From positions 86,814 through 150,813 of the forward strand of contig JAGVBZ010000020.1 in the NCBI GenBank assembly GCA_020059465.1: a stretch of DNA of 64,000 bases, read 5' to 3'. The first letter of the stretch is position 1; the number at the start of each line of letters is the position of its first letter. Both the position numbers and the translations under genes were made by a program. The notes under the pieces are model-generated. The model was not told the origin of the DNA, did not search any database, and was given only the letters and a program-made list of their open reading frames with translations. The stretch comes from Brevinematales bacterium. Lineage in GTDB: Bacteria; Spirochaetota; Brevinematia; Brevinematales; GWF1-51-8. This document shows positions 1 to 8,087 of this stretch, piece after piece.

Positions 1-479
1 GTCATAAAGTCCACGCCTTCTTTAGCCTGGCTTTCGATGACCGCGAGGTAATCGTCTATGGTCATTTCGGCGATATGCTTCTTTTTTTTGGATATCTCGA
101 ACCCGGCCTGATAGATTGGAACCGTACCGAGCGGGATTTTCGACTCAGCGAGGATGCGTGCGCGGACAGTGTTCAGGATCGCGCCGAGGCTTAAGTCCAT
201 CACCGTATCGGAACCGTACTTCTCGGATATCTTGAGCTTCGCGAGTTCGAGTTCGATATCCATCCGGTCCGGCGACGTGCCGATATTGGCGTTTACCTTC
301 GTCAGCAGGTCTTTCCCTACCCCGACGGGAGCGATATCGTGAATATTATTCTTCAGTATGACCGCTTCGCCCGAAGCCACGCTTTCGAGCAGGCCGGTAA
401 CATCTATGCCTTCTTTTTCGGCGACCTTTTTTATTTCCGGGGTGATTATCCCCTTCTTAGCCGCCTCAATCTGAGTCAT
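1..479 (-). CDS. thiC: ThiC, phosphomethylpyrimidine synthase (N-terminal part, cut by window edge)
   Basis: ThiC is a radical-SAM enzyme that converts aminoimidazole ribotide to the hydroxymethylpyrimidine phosphate moiety of thiamine. The visible 159 residues carry the family signatures KVNANIGTSPD, SDTVMDLSLGA, GTVPIYQAGFE and AKEGVDFM. The C-terminal two thirds, with the CxxC iron-sulfur motif, lie outside the window. Two adjacent ATG codons (479 and 482) are possible starts. I chose 479 because GGAGG at 487-491 is then 7 nt away. The start overlaps the end of the upstream membrane-protein gene by about 14 nt, which suggests co-transcription. No TPP riboswitch is visible just upstream. 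Confidence 0.93.
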   Translation of the reverse strand, partial: MTQIEAAKKGIITPEIKKVAEKEGIDVTGLLESVASGEAVILKNNIHDIAPVGVGKDLLTKVNANIGTSPDRMDIELELAKLKISEKYGSDTVMDLSLGAILNTVRARILAESKIPLGTVPIYQAGFEISKKKKHIAEMTIDDYLAVIESQAKEGVDFM

Positions 480-957
480 CATTATTCCTCCGTTTTTCAT
501 ACTCCGCCCACCGGAACGTAAACCCGTAACCGAAAATTGCGTACGGCGCGGGCAGAATCATTGTAAGCGACCATACGAACACCCAGAACGTCGAATTCCA
601 TGAGGAACGGTATATCACATAAGCTTCGACGATGCAGAAAATAAATAAAAACACTTTCCAAAACATGGGGAAAAATATTTCCTTCTTGAAACCCGCGCCG
701 AATATGCCGATCAGCGCGATGATATCGACGATTAAGATGACCGCATACTCGGGAATAGAATAGGTGTAACGCGGGATATCGGGTTCTGCCGGTACTATAG
801 AACCGTTGGTCTGCCCGGCCGCTAAGGTCTCGGCGTTGGCCGTGAAATTCGTACCCGATGGGGCTGCCCCCGCCGGGACGGGAAAATTCATGAAACCGCG
901 GAGAATCGTGATCAGCAGATAAAAAACGAAATAGACCTGAATAATGTTTAAACGCAT
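466..957 (-). CDS. hypothetical membrane protein (163 aa)
   Basis: I do not recognise a family. The protein starts with a hydrophobic segment (about residues 5-25), followed by a Pro/Ala/Asn-rich loop and then three hydrophobic helices (about 70-90, 98-117 and 122-142). The tail is charged and acidic (EKRRNNDDSD). It lies 7 nt downstream of the nucleotidyltransferase gene and overlaps the start of thiC, so the three genes probably share a transcript. Nothing in it suggests an enzyme, and the thiC link alone does not make it a thiamine transporter. Confidence 0.6.
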   Translation of the reverse strand: MRLNIIQVYFVFYLLITILRGFMNFPVPAGAAPSGTNFTANAETLAAGQTNGSIVPAEPDIPRYTYSIPEYAVILIVDIIALIGIFGAGFKKEIFFPMFWKVFLFIFCIVEAYVIYRSSWNSTFWVFVWSLTMILPAPYAIFGYGFTFRWAEYEKRRNNDDSD

Positions 958-964
958 GATACCC

Positions 965-1948
965 TCAATCGGATGTGGTGATTTCTGAGTGCGGGCCGAT
1001 ATTGTATTCCTGCGAGGATGCCCGCAGATATGCCTCGTCTCCGATCAGCGAACTATCGAGAATAGTGTTCTCCACCCTGCTCTCTTTTCCGATGATCGTG
1101 TTTTTTATAATCGAATCCCGCACGATAGAACCTTCCGATATCGAGACGTTGGGGCCGACTATCGAATTTTCGACCGCCACATCCTTTCCGAGGAAAACAG
1201 GCGGGATGATTATGCTGCCGGGCATCCGGTCGTTGGTGGCGTGACGGTTGAGCATGATCTTGTTCGTATCGAGCAGAGAGTTCTTATCCCCGCAATCGTA
1301 CCATTCGTACACCTCGAATGTCTGGAACTTCTCGCCGCCGTACATCATATTCTTCATCGCGTCGGTAAGCTGGTACTCGTTACGGGTCTGTATTTTTTCC
1401 TTGATGAGGTACTCGACCGCCGTGAATAGGCGGTAGGCGCTTTTAAAGTAGTAGATGCCCGCGATTGCGAGTTTGGACGGCGGGCGCTCCGGCTTTTCGA
1501 GCATATTGGTGACAAACCCCTCGGCGTCGGTCATCAGCACCCCGAATTTACGCGGGTCTTCCACTTCCAATGCGCCGATTCGATTATATGGGGATTTGAT
1601 AGCGGCGAGGATGTCCGTATTGAATATGATATCGCCGAGCACGACAAGAATATCCTCGTCCTTATCAAACGCTTTTTTACTCTGGTAGATCGCGTGCCCC
1701 AAGCCGTTGTACTCCCGTTGGCGCATGAAGCTCATCGGGAAACTGTAATGACCCTCGAGATGGTCGCGGATCTGCTCCCCGAGGTGCCCGATGATGAAGA
1801 TCATCTCGGAAAAATCGAGGGTCTGAAGCTGTTCTATGATATATTGAATGATCGGCTTGCCCGCGACACGGATCAGGGCCTTGGGTATGGTATGGGTATG
1901 CGGCCAGAGACGGCTTCCTTTTCCCGCCACCGGCATGACAATTTTCAT
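965..1948 (-). CDS. sugar-1-phosphate nucleotidyltransferase with left-handed beta-helix tail
   Basis: The enzyme is predicted to transfer a nucleotide to a sugar 1-phosphate (glucose-1-phosphate thymidylyl- or uridylyltransferase type). The N-terminal Rossmann-like domain begins with the nucleotide-binding signature MPVAGKGSRLWPHTHTIPKA, followed by VLGDIIFNTD, where the metal-binding Asp is expected. From about residue 245 there are hexapeptide-like repeats (PVFLGKDVAVENSIVGPN and IVRDSIIKNTIIGKES) typical of a left-handed beta helix. At 327 aa it is the right length for the archaeal/bacterial GlmU-like or RmlA-like long forms. The sugar and nucleotide cannot be fixed from sequence alone. 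It leads the short operon running into thiC. Confidence 0.85.
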   Translation of the reverse strand: MKIVMPVAGKGSRLWPHTHTIPKALIRVAGKPIIQYIIEQLQTLDFSEMIFIIGHLGEQIRDHLEGHYSFPMSFMRQREYNGLGHAIYQSKKAFDKDEDILVVLGDIIFNTDILAAIKSPYNRIGALEVEDPRKFGVLMTDAEGFVTNMLEKPERPPSKLAIAGIYYFKSAYRLFTAVEYLIKEKIQTRNEYQLTDAMKNMMYGGEKFQTFEVYEWYDCGDKNSLLDTNKIMLNRHATNDRMPGSIIIPPVFLGKDVAVENSIVGPNVSISEGSIVRDSIIKNTIIGKESRVENTILDSSLIGDEAYLRASSQEYNIGPHSEITTSD

Positions 1949-2062
1949 AGTTTCCCCCTATGGGTTCGGATGAGTTTCATTTTATTATAGAGCGGGAGCG
2001 TAAGAAAATCAAGAGATATTTGAAAGAAAAGGATGAATTATCGGAGGGGGAAGCCGCGATGA

Positions 2063-3877
2063 CTAAGCGACGGTATCGTCCTGTTCGGCAGAGTTTAGCT
2101 GGAAGCAGAATTTCGAACCCTCGCCGGGAACCGATTCGACCCATATCCTGCCGCCGTGCCGCTCGATGATCCGTTTGCAGATGGACAGTCCGATACCGAG
2201 GCCGGGGATATTGTCGCGCGAATGCAGGCGGCGGAACATCGAGAAAATCAATTCCTTATTTTTCGGGTCGATACCCATACCGTTATCCTCGACGCATATC
2301 ATGATCCGGGTGTTCTCGCGGACGGAGGATATTTTTATTTTCAGCGGCCGGTCGGGATCACGGTATTTGATGGCGTTATTGATCAGGTTCTGCAACACCT
2401 CGCCGATCTGGCTTTTATCCCCGAGCACGGACGGTATTTCCGAATAATCGATTTCAGGGCGGTATTTCTCAAACGCCGCGCTTAAATCCATCAGGGTTGT
2501 TTTCAGGACTTGGTTCATATCGACGGGGGATAATTGTATTTCATCCGAAGTGGCGCGCGAAAACTTCAGAATCCCGTCGATCAGGTCGTTCATCCGTTTC
2601 GAGCCGTCCGCAATAAAGTTTAGAATTTCCGCCGCTTCCGGATCGTCGCCCAATTTATTATCCAAATAATTTCTTAGAAGCATGATGTATCCGGAAATTA
2701 CCGTTAACGGTTCCCGAAGATCGTGCGACGCCATGAAGGCGAAATCGTGAAGATCGCGATTCGATTCTTTCAGCTTATCCAACGTTCTTTCAAGCTGGCT
2801 GTTCAGGCTTTCCATCACCTGCATCGCCTGAAGATCGTGCCCGATGAGCAGGGTGTTCATGATCTCATTCCTTTTATTCAAAATCCGCGAGCATACAAAA
2901 CTATAGGGCAGATTTAAGGAGTTTTCCGTAATCAGATTTATTTCAAAATTGAATATATCTAAATCAGGGGAAAACAACCAGTTCAGGAACATGGAAAAGT
3001 CCTGATTTTTATTCAGGACGACCGAATCGAATTTTTTACCGGCAATCTGCCCGGCAGATTGCCCGATCGTATTGATGAACGACGGATTGGCCATCAGAAT
3101 ATTTCCTTCTTTATCGAGAAGGATGACAATATCCTGAATATCGTTTATGATCCGGTCAATAGTTTGAGGGTACGGCAGGGGGAGAAGATTCAGCCGTTTT
3201 ACCACCAGCCAGATATAAACGGACCATGTCATCGCGAAAACCGGCATTACGGTTGTAATGATCGGATCGATGAAATAAAAGACGACATCCCAGAAAACCG
3301 CGGAACTCCAGAGAATAAACATAAAAAGCATAAAATACAATATGTTCCGCTTTATTTTTTTTTCTTTATTCTTTCTGTACCAGCCGAATAAAAGGAAATA
3401 CGAGAAAAAAATATCATAGAGAAAAGTGTATAATATCAAAACCCAGAATATTACCGGATAATGCTCAGACATAACAGAAAAAATATTGTTAGAAAAAAGG
3501 GCGGGCGGATACAGAAAAGTAAACACGCCGTTTAACACTGAAATGAGAGTGGGAAGTATGAAAACCAGACTCATTATTACAGACCGCTTTATTTTGGAGA
3601 AGGCTCCGGTTAAAATGATAATAAAATCGAGAAAAAACGCGGGCGAGAAGAGTAAACCTATCATGGCGATGATAAAGAGATAACGGACCGGATAATGATC
3701 TGCGGGCATCATAAAAATCAGCCCGAACGCAAGGGCGAACAGGGCATTACTGAAAAAGAAATTTCTTAACGCCCGTATCAGAATCAGATTCTTGTATTCG
3801 GAAAACATTCTCAAAAATAGATACAAGCTCACGAAACCGGATACAAACGATAACGCGGCAAGAATCATTTTATCCAT
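2063..3877 (-). CDS. membrane-bound sensor histidine kinase (7TM-PAS-HisKA-HATPase)
   Basis: The first 225 residues contain about seven hydrophobic helices and form the likely membrane sensor. A PAS-like domain follows (about 240-345, DIVILLDKEGNILMANPSF), then a helical linker, and a HisKA domain with the phospho-acceptor His385 in MASHDLREPL. The HATPase domain has the N box (LQNLINNAIKYR, about 495-506), the D box VEDNGMGID and the G box GLGIGLSICKRI. The 604-residue length is complete and no receiver domain is attached. No response regulator gene lies next to it, so its partner is elsewhere. The 7TM front end resembles in style those of the three LuxR-type proteins in this window. Confidence 0.92.
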   Translation of the reverse strand: MDKMILAALSFVSGFVSLYLFLRMFSEYKNLILIRALRNFFFSNALFALAFGLIFMMPADHYPVRYLFIIAMIGLLFSPAFFLDFIIILTGAFSKIKRSVIMSLVFILPTLISVLNGVFTFLYPPALFSNNIFSVMSEHYPVIFWVLILYTFLYDIFFSYFLLFGWYRKNKEKKIKRNILYFMLFMFILWSSAVFWDVVFYFIDPIITTVMPVFAMTWSVYIWLVVKRLNLLPLPYPQTIDRIINDIQDIVILLDKEGNILMANPSFINTIGQSAGQIAGKKFDSVVLNKNQDFSMFLNWLFSPDLDIFNFEINLITENSLNLPYSFVCSRILNKRNEIMNTLLIGHDLQAMQVMESLNSQLERTLDKLKESNRDLHDFAFMASHDLREPLTVISGYIMLLRNYLDNKLGDDPEAAEILNFIADGSKRMNDLIDGILKFSRATSDEIQLSPVDMNQVLKTTLMDLSAAFEKYRPEIDYSEIPSVLGDKSQIGEVLQNLINNAIKYRDPDRPLKIKISSVRENTRIMICVEDNGMGIDPKNKELIFSMFRRLHSRDNIPGLGIGLSICKRIIERHGGRIWVESVPGEGSKFCFQLNSAEQDDTVA

Positions 3878-3909
3878 ATAATAAACACCCCGGATATATC
3901 AAAAACGTT

Positions 3910-5172
3910 TTATCTGATCTGCCCGCCCCCGTAAATTACCCATTTTTCTGTTGTCAATCCGTCGAGACCCATCGGCCCGCGCACATGCAGTTTCTGCGTG
4001 GATATCCCCACCTCCGCGCCCAGCCCGAACTCGCCGCCGTCGGTAAAACGAGTCGACGCGTTGGCGTAAACCGCCGCCGAATCCACCCGTTCGAGAAACA
4101 TCTGGACATTATCGTAGTCCTCGCTGACTATCGCGTCGGAATGGTGCGAACCGTAACGGTTGATATGATCGATAGCATCGGCGGTATCCTTCACCACGCG
4201 CGCGGAGATAATATAGTCCAGATACTCGGTAGTCCAGTCCGCCTCGACCGCCTCGGGCAGTCCGGCGGGAAGCCCGTCGATATGTTTCGCGCTCTTCTTA
4301 TCGATACGTACCTCGACTTTATTTCTAATCAGCGCCTTAATTAGCTGAAGCGCATAGGGATAGTCCTTATGGATCAGGAGAGTCTCGGCGGCGTTGCAGA
4401 CCGACGGGCGCGACACCTTCGCGTTGACTGTGATCGCCTCGGCCTTCGCCTTATCGGCGGACTTGTCGACATAGACATGACAGACGCCCTTGTCGTGCTT
4501 GATGACGGGTATCCGTGACGCCTCGACTACCGCGCGGATCAGGCTTTCGCCGCCACGGGGTATAACAAGGTCTATGTACTGGTCGAGTTTCAATAGTATG
4601 TTGACTATTTCATGCTCGGTGCGGTCGACCAGTTGGACGGCGTCGCGGGGGAATTTCACCGCTTCGAGCGCCTCGCGGATCGATCCGGCGATCGCCTGGT
4701 TCGAGTTGACCGCTTCCTTACCGCCGCGCAGGATGACCGTGTTGCCGGACTTCAGGGTGAGCGCGGCCGCGTCGCTTGTGACATTCGGGCGCGATTCGTA
4801 GATCATTGCCACCACCCCGATAGGGACACGCACCTTCTGGATCTTCAGCCCGTTGGGGCGTTTGGTAATCATATTCCCGCTGCCCACAGGGTCGGGGAGC
4901 GCGATTATTTCGCGGATTGCCTGTATCATCCCGTCGATACGCTTATCGTTCAGGGTCAGCCGGTCGATATACGCCGTATTTTTACCCTGCGAACCGGCGA
5001 ACTCAAGGTCTTTTTTATTGACGTCAATAATATAAGCGCGGTGGTCGTTGATACTGTCTGCCATCGCCTTGAGAGCGGTGTTTTTCTCGGTCGTGCTCTT
5101 GCCGGCGACCTCGTAGACCACATCCTTCGCGCGCTTTGCGATACCCTCGGCGTATTCCTGAAAGCCGTTCAT
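3910..5172 (-). CDS. proA: ProA, gamma-glutamyl phosphate reductase
   Basis: ProA reduces gamma-glutamyl phosphate to glutamate-5-semialdehyde with NADPH, the second step of proline synthesis. The 420-residue length matches the family. Signatures include VPIGVVAMIYESRPNVTSDA, TLKSGNTVILRGGKEA, the catalytic Cys259 in RPSVCNAAETLL, and the C-terminal GGEFGLGAEVGISTQKLHVR with RGPMGLDGLTT. No proB (glutamate kinase) lies beside it, so proline genes are dispersed. It is followed on the same strand by the histidine kinase after a 32-nt gap. Confidence 0.96.
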   Translation of the reverse strand: MNGFQEYAEGIAKRAKDVVYEVAGKSTTEKNTALKAMADSINDHRAYIIDVNKKDLEFAGSQGKNTAYIDRLTLNDKRIDGMIQAIREIIALPDPVGSGNMITKRPNGLKIQKVRVPIGVVAMIYESRPNVTSDAAALTLKSGNTVILRGGKEAVNSNQAIAGSIREALEAVKFPRDAVQLVDRTEHEIVNILLKLDQYIDLVIPRGGESLIRAVVEASRIPVIKHDKGVCHVYVDKSADKAKAEAITVNAKVSRPSVCNAAETLLIHKDYPYALQLIKALIRNKVEVRIDKKSAKHIDGLPAGLPEAVEADWTTEYLDYIISARVVKDTADAIDHINRYGSHHSDAIVSEDYDNVQMFLERVDSAAVYANASTRFTDGGEFGLGAEVGISTQKLHVRGPMGLDGLTTEKWVIYGGGQIR

Positions 5173-5327
5173 GAAAAATCTCCCGACATTCGTTAAAATA
5201 TTGTAAAACAGTGGGGATAATATATCAAGTTGCGGGAGGTTCGGCTCTTCGGCTTCGCCCCCGCTAAGCGAAGACAGGTACAGTGTCCGGTTTCAGTAAT
5301 ATGAATTGGTATTCCGCCGCATACAGT

Positions 5328-5440
5328 CCTAGGGCATTGCAAGGGGCGACAAACTTTTCATGCTGTTCCCTATTCCGCGCGTGACCGGGCTGTTATCGGA
5401 CACCGGTACGGAAAAGTTTGTCTGTGCTGATAGAACTAGG
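5328..5440. repeat. nested inverted-repeat element in the 323-bp gap between the DUF4846 gene and proA
   Basis: The gap 5173-5495 holds no convincing gene. It holds a nested set of inverted repeats. The outer arms are CCTAG (5328-5332) and CTAGG (5436-5440). The middle arms are a perfect 12-bp pair, GACAAACTTTTC (5348-5359) and GAAAAGTTTGTC (5411-5422). The inner arms are ACCGG (5384-5388) and CCGGT (5403-5407). The arrangement could fold as a long cruciform or RNA hairpin. It could be a miniature transposable-element remnant or a structured leader for proA. No ORF or T-run terminator is present. Confidence 0.55.
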
Positions 5441-5495
5441 TTTCAGACATCGAGTTACTGCGCGAAAGGCTGTGTGTCGGGATGTCCGGCGAATA

Positions 5496-6476
5496 CTACT
5501 CCTTAAACCGCATGATCTGATCGGCGCCGAACTCCCATTCCGGGGTGACGAGCGTGCTGCCGAATTCAGTGGAGTACCACGGCAGGCCGCCGTACGCGCC
5601 CGAAGGGTTCTTCAGGACATGCATCTCCTGGGCGGGCATATAGCTCTGCGCGAGCATAAAGATGACCTGCCCGGCGGCGTTCTTCGCCATATCGACGACG
5701 ATGATCGTATGCCCCGGCGAGCCGGACTTGATGAAGAGGTCGCCGATCCTGAGATTGGCGGGCTTATCGACCGGTACGAGCATCCGTTTCAGGGAAATCG
5801 TGCTCGCGTAATTGAAAACTGTCTGCATGTAGAGTTTGAACGATTTATACCCTTTACCGGCGGACGACGACTCGATCCATTGGACGTTATTGCCGGAGAC
5901 CTTGATCCCGTAACCGCTCATCCATTTCGAGTATAGCGCGTCGAAACCGCTCACGAAATAAAAGCGGATCTTCGAAAATTGGCTTTTGGAATAATGGTAC
6001 TCCGCCTTCAGACGCATGATGGCATCGGCGCACTGCTGTAAATCCTTATTCCCGACATCCATATCGATTACCGCGTAATGCGCGTCCTGGTTATCCTTGA
6101 GTTTACCGTTGTAGAGATAGACCTGCGACCCCTTGGGCTTCAGGGGGAGATAACGGAGCCATTCGGCGAACGAGCCGGGTTCGACCGGGATACGCTGGTA
6201 ATCCGGAGGAAGCTGAATATCCGCGATACGGTATACCATATCCTTATCCGGGAGCATCCATGAATAGACCGGCAATTTCATCGATTTTGGAGTATCCTTG
6301 ACTTCTTCCTCGGGATACGGCAGCAAATCAGGCAGCCGTTCGTCGACCATCGCGCCCTGAACGGAATTGCCGGCGGATGACGGCACTGTCGCGACTGAAA
6401 TCCCGACTATTGCGCCTATACCCAGAATAATAAAAACAATCAGCAAGCCGTGTTTTTTCATGAATCCTTCGTTCAT
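5496..6476 (-). CDS. DUF4846 domain-containing exported protein
   Basis: The protein has an N-terminal signal-anchor (about residues 8-28) followed by a DUF4846 domain. Recognisable family features are PPDYQRIPVEPGSFAEWLR, LPLKPKGSQVYLYNGKLK, DLQQCADAIMRLKAEY, the segment SPGHTIIVVDMAKNAAG, and AQSYMPAQEMHVLKNP near the C-terminus. The biochemical role of DUF4846 is not established. The conserved His and Gly-His-rich C-terminal half suggest an enzyme, but that is inference. An alternative start at 6461 would remove five residues. It probably acts in the periplasm or as an anchored envelope protein. Confidence 0.82.
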   Translation of the reverse strand: MNEGFMKKHGLLIVFIILGIGAIVGISVATVPSSAGNSVQGAMVDERLPDLLPYPEEEVKDTPKSMKLPVYSWMLPDKDMVYRIADIQLPPDYQRIPVEPGSFAEWLRYLPLKPKGSQVYLYNGKLKDNQDAHYAVIDMDVGNKDLQQCADAIMRLKAEYHYSKSQFSKIRFYFVSGFDALYSKWMSGYGIKVSGNNVQWIESSSAGKGYKSFKLYMQTVFNYASTISLKRMLVPVDKPANLRIGDLFIKSGSPGHTIIVVDMAKNAAGQVIFMLAQSYMPAQEMHVLKNPSGAYGGLPWYSTEFGSTLVTPEWEFGADQIMRFKE

Positions 6477-6555
6477 TCCTTTCCCCTTTTTTTATAAATG
6501 ATCTTTCGAATATTCAAGATTTCCTCCGGTAAAACTACCCCGATACTGTGCTTTA

Positions 6556-6564
6556 TGCTATAAT
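6556..6564 (+). promoter_or_regulatory. extended -10 promoter element for the first LuxR-type gene
   Basis: TGC-TATAAT at 6556-6564 is a perfect -10 hexamer preceded by an extended TGn element, 24 nt upstream of the ATG at 6589. No good -35 hexamer is visible at the usual distance, which is compatible with an extended -10 promoter. Confidence 0.5.
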
Positions 6565-6588
6565 AATTATATTACCAGAGGCAAATAA

Positions 6589-7491
6589 ATGACAGTAGTA
6601 TCGCTTGGGGTATTTCTCGGCGCGCTCCTCTCGGGATTCGCGTCCATTCTCCTCAGCTTTTTTATCTATCTTAAGTATCGAAAGTTAGCGATATTATTTT
6701 ATATTTTTTTCCTGATTTCTTTATTTTTTATCATACTTTATTTCTTTTTTCACCTTTTCGGGGGAATCGCGACCGCCGACGGTGTAAAACGTGACGAGGG
6801 TTTCTTGGATATTATTCAGTTTATCGGGTCTCTCGGATTTATCGCGGTCGCACCGTACTTTTATCATTTTATCATAGGGCTTCGGCTCACACGTGTAAAA
6901 ATCATTATCTGGACAGGGTTCGATATTGCGGTGCTTGTCTGCGCGGTAATTTACTATATCACGCGGATCCCGGAAATCGGGTACTATATCCTTGCCCCGT
7001 CGATGGCGCTGACGATCGTGTACGGTCTGTACATTGTATTGCGGAATCTGCACGCTGTCGCGGATAAACGCCTCTCCACCGCGTTGAAAACATTCCTGTG
7101 GGTCGGCGCGGGATTTTTCCCCCTCATCCTCCTCGATATGCTCGACACCCGGATATTCGGTATAACGATTTTCCCGTCGGGATTCTTCGCGCTTCCGCTG
7201 TACTATCTGGTACTGAATATTCTGAGTATTATATTTACGATGGTCTATTTCAACAGGCCGGCGTATCTCCAAAACGGCAGACTGACGGAGTTTTTCACCG
7301 GGGAGTACGGGATCACATCACGCGAAGGGGAAATCATTGTGCTTCTGCTCGACGGCGGCAGCAACCGCGAGATCGGCGAAAAACTCTTCATATCCTATAA
7401 AACGGTCGAAAACCATATCTACAGTATCTACCAGAAAACCGGCGTCAAAAACCGTATCGAACTTTTCAACCTCATCCTCTCAAACCGTTAA
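6589..7491 (+). CDS. membrane-anchored LuxR-type transcriptional regulator (paralogue 1)
   Basis: About seven hydrophobic helices span residues 1-225. After a short linker comes a C-terminal LuxR/GerE helix-turn-helix (about 238-300), seen as ITSREGEIIVLLLDGGSNRE followed by the recognition helix region SYKTVENHIYSIYQKTGVKN. There is no receiver domain. The architecture suggests a one-component sensor that binds DNA from the membrane. AGAGG precedes the ATG. Two further paralogues lie at 12583 and 13649. The flavodoxin gene starts 105 bp downstream, with a pair of palindromic sites in between. The ligand is unknown. Confidence 0.85.
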   Translation: MTVVSLGVFLGALLSGFASILLSFFIYLKYRKLAILFYIFFLISLFFIILYFFFHLFGGIATADGVKRDEGFLDIIQFIGSLGFIAVAPYFYHFIIGLRLTRVKIIIWTGFDIAVLVCAVIYYITRIPEIGYYILAPSMALTIVYGLYIVLRNLHAVADKRLSTALKTFLWVGAGFFPLILLDMLDTRIFGITIFPSGFFALPLYYLVLNILSIIFTMVYFNRPAYLQNGRLTEFFTGEYGITSREGEIIVLLLDGGSNREIGEKLFISYKTVENHIYSIYQKTGVKNRIELFNLILSNR

Positions 7492-7493
7492 AA

Positions 7494-7546
7494 TGAGGGG
7501 AATCCCCTATGCCTTTTCCCGCTAATTGAGGGGAAATCCCTATTGT
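7494..7546. promoter_or_regulatory. two GAGGGGAA-type palindromic sites between LuxR gene and flavodoxin gene
   Basis: GAGGGGAATCCCCTAT starts at about 7494 and GAGGGGAAATCCCTATTG at about 7528. The core GGGGA-A-TCCCC is a perfect palindrome in the first copy and nearly so in the second. The 34-bp spacing is about three helical turns. The first copy begins 3 nt after the LuxR stop codon, and the flavodoxin ATG is about 50 bp beyond the second. This looks like a tandem operator for the flavodoxin gene, possibly bound by the neighbouring LuxR protein. A weak terminator is an alternative, but no T-run follows. Confidence 0.45.
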
Positions 7547-7596
7547 AAACCGTTTCTCTCATCCGTATAATAACCTGTACGATGAAGGAGAGAAAT

Positions 7597-8073
7597 ATGA
7601 AAATATTGACGGTCTATTACAGCTATGACGGGAATACGCGGTTTATCGCCGAGACTATCGCGAACGAACTGAACGCGGATATCATGGAGTTGAAGCCCGT
7701 GAAGGAAATGAAGTCGAAGGGCTTTCTCAAGTATGTCTGGGGCGGGGCGATGGTGGCGATGAAGCGGAAGCCCCGGCTTCTGCCGTTCGATAAAAATCCC
7801 GCCGACTATGACCTGATTATTATCGGGACTCCGGTGTGGAATTCCACGATGGCGCCTCCGGTCAGGTCGTTCCTCGACAACTGCAGCTCCGCCGTGAAAC
7901 GCGCGGCGCTGTTCTGCTGTTATTCCGGCGGGGTAAGTAAAACGTTCGCGGAAATGAAGGAATTATTGGGGAAATGCATAGCCGCCGGGGAGCAGGGGTT
8001 TTTGGACCCGCTCGGACATAACGAGTCCGATTCGTCGAAAGCCGCCCGCGGATGGGCGAAATCGTTAATATGA
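7597..8073 (+). CDS. flavodoxin-family protein
   Basis: This is a 158-residue FMN-binding redox carrier of the flavodoxin type. The phosphate-binding loop is YYSYDGNTRFIAETIA near the N-terminus, and the isoalloxazine-side segment is IIIGTPVWNSTMAPPVRSFL. The start at 7597 (MKILTVYYS) has GGAGAG just upstream; a start 15 nt earlier has no better signal. The last codons lie within a 58-bp segment that recurs at 9943-10000, and the present C-terminus (…GWAKSLI) seems to have been altered by that event. It was probably once directly joined to the 4Fe-4S membrane protein gene at 10025. Confidence 0.88.
   Translation: MKILTVYYSYDGNTRFIAETIANELNADIMELKPVKEMKSKGFLKYVWGGAMVAMKRKPRLLPFDKNPADYDLIIIGTPVWNSTMAPPVRSFLDNCSSAVKRAALFCCYSGGVSKTFAEMKELLGKCIAAGEQGFLDPLGHNESDSSKAARGWAKSLI
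8007..8064 (+). repeat. 58-bp direct repeat, upstream copy (3' end of flavodoxin gene)
   Basis: Bases 8007-8064 match 9943-10000 at 57 of 58 positions, the only difference being gattcg versus gaatcg. The offset is exactly 1936 bp. This copy is part of the intact flavodoxin gene. The pair brackets the alpha/beta hydrolase and outer-membrane-like genes. Confidence 0.93.
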
Positions 8074-8087
8074 TTAGGAGGAATATT

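Noticed and set aside
480..960. TPP riboswitch upstream of thiC
   Set aside because: I looked for the THI-element pattern in the upstream region. thiC overlaps a coding membrane-protein gene and no such fold is evident.
4612..5196. Plus-strand open frame opposite proA
   Set aside because: proA is full length and conserved. The reverse frame has no ribosome-binding site.
7494..7546. The GGGGA palindromes as an intrinsic terminator
   Set aside because: The arms are only five bases and no T-run follows, so an operator is the better reading.
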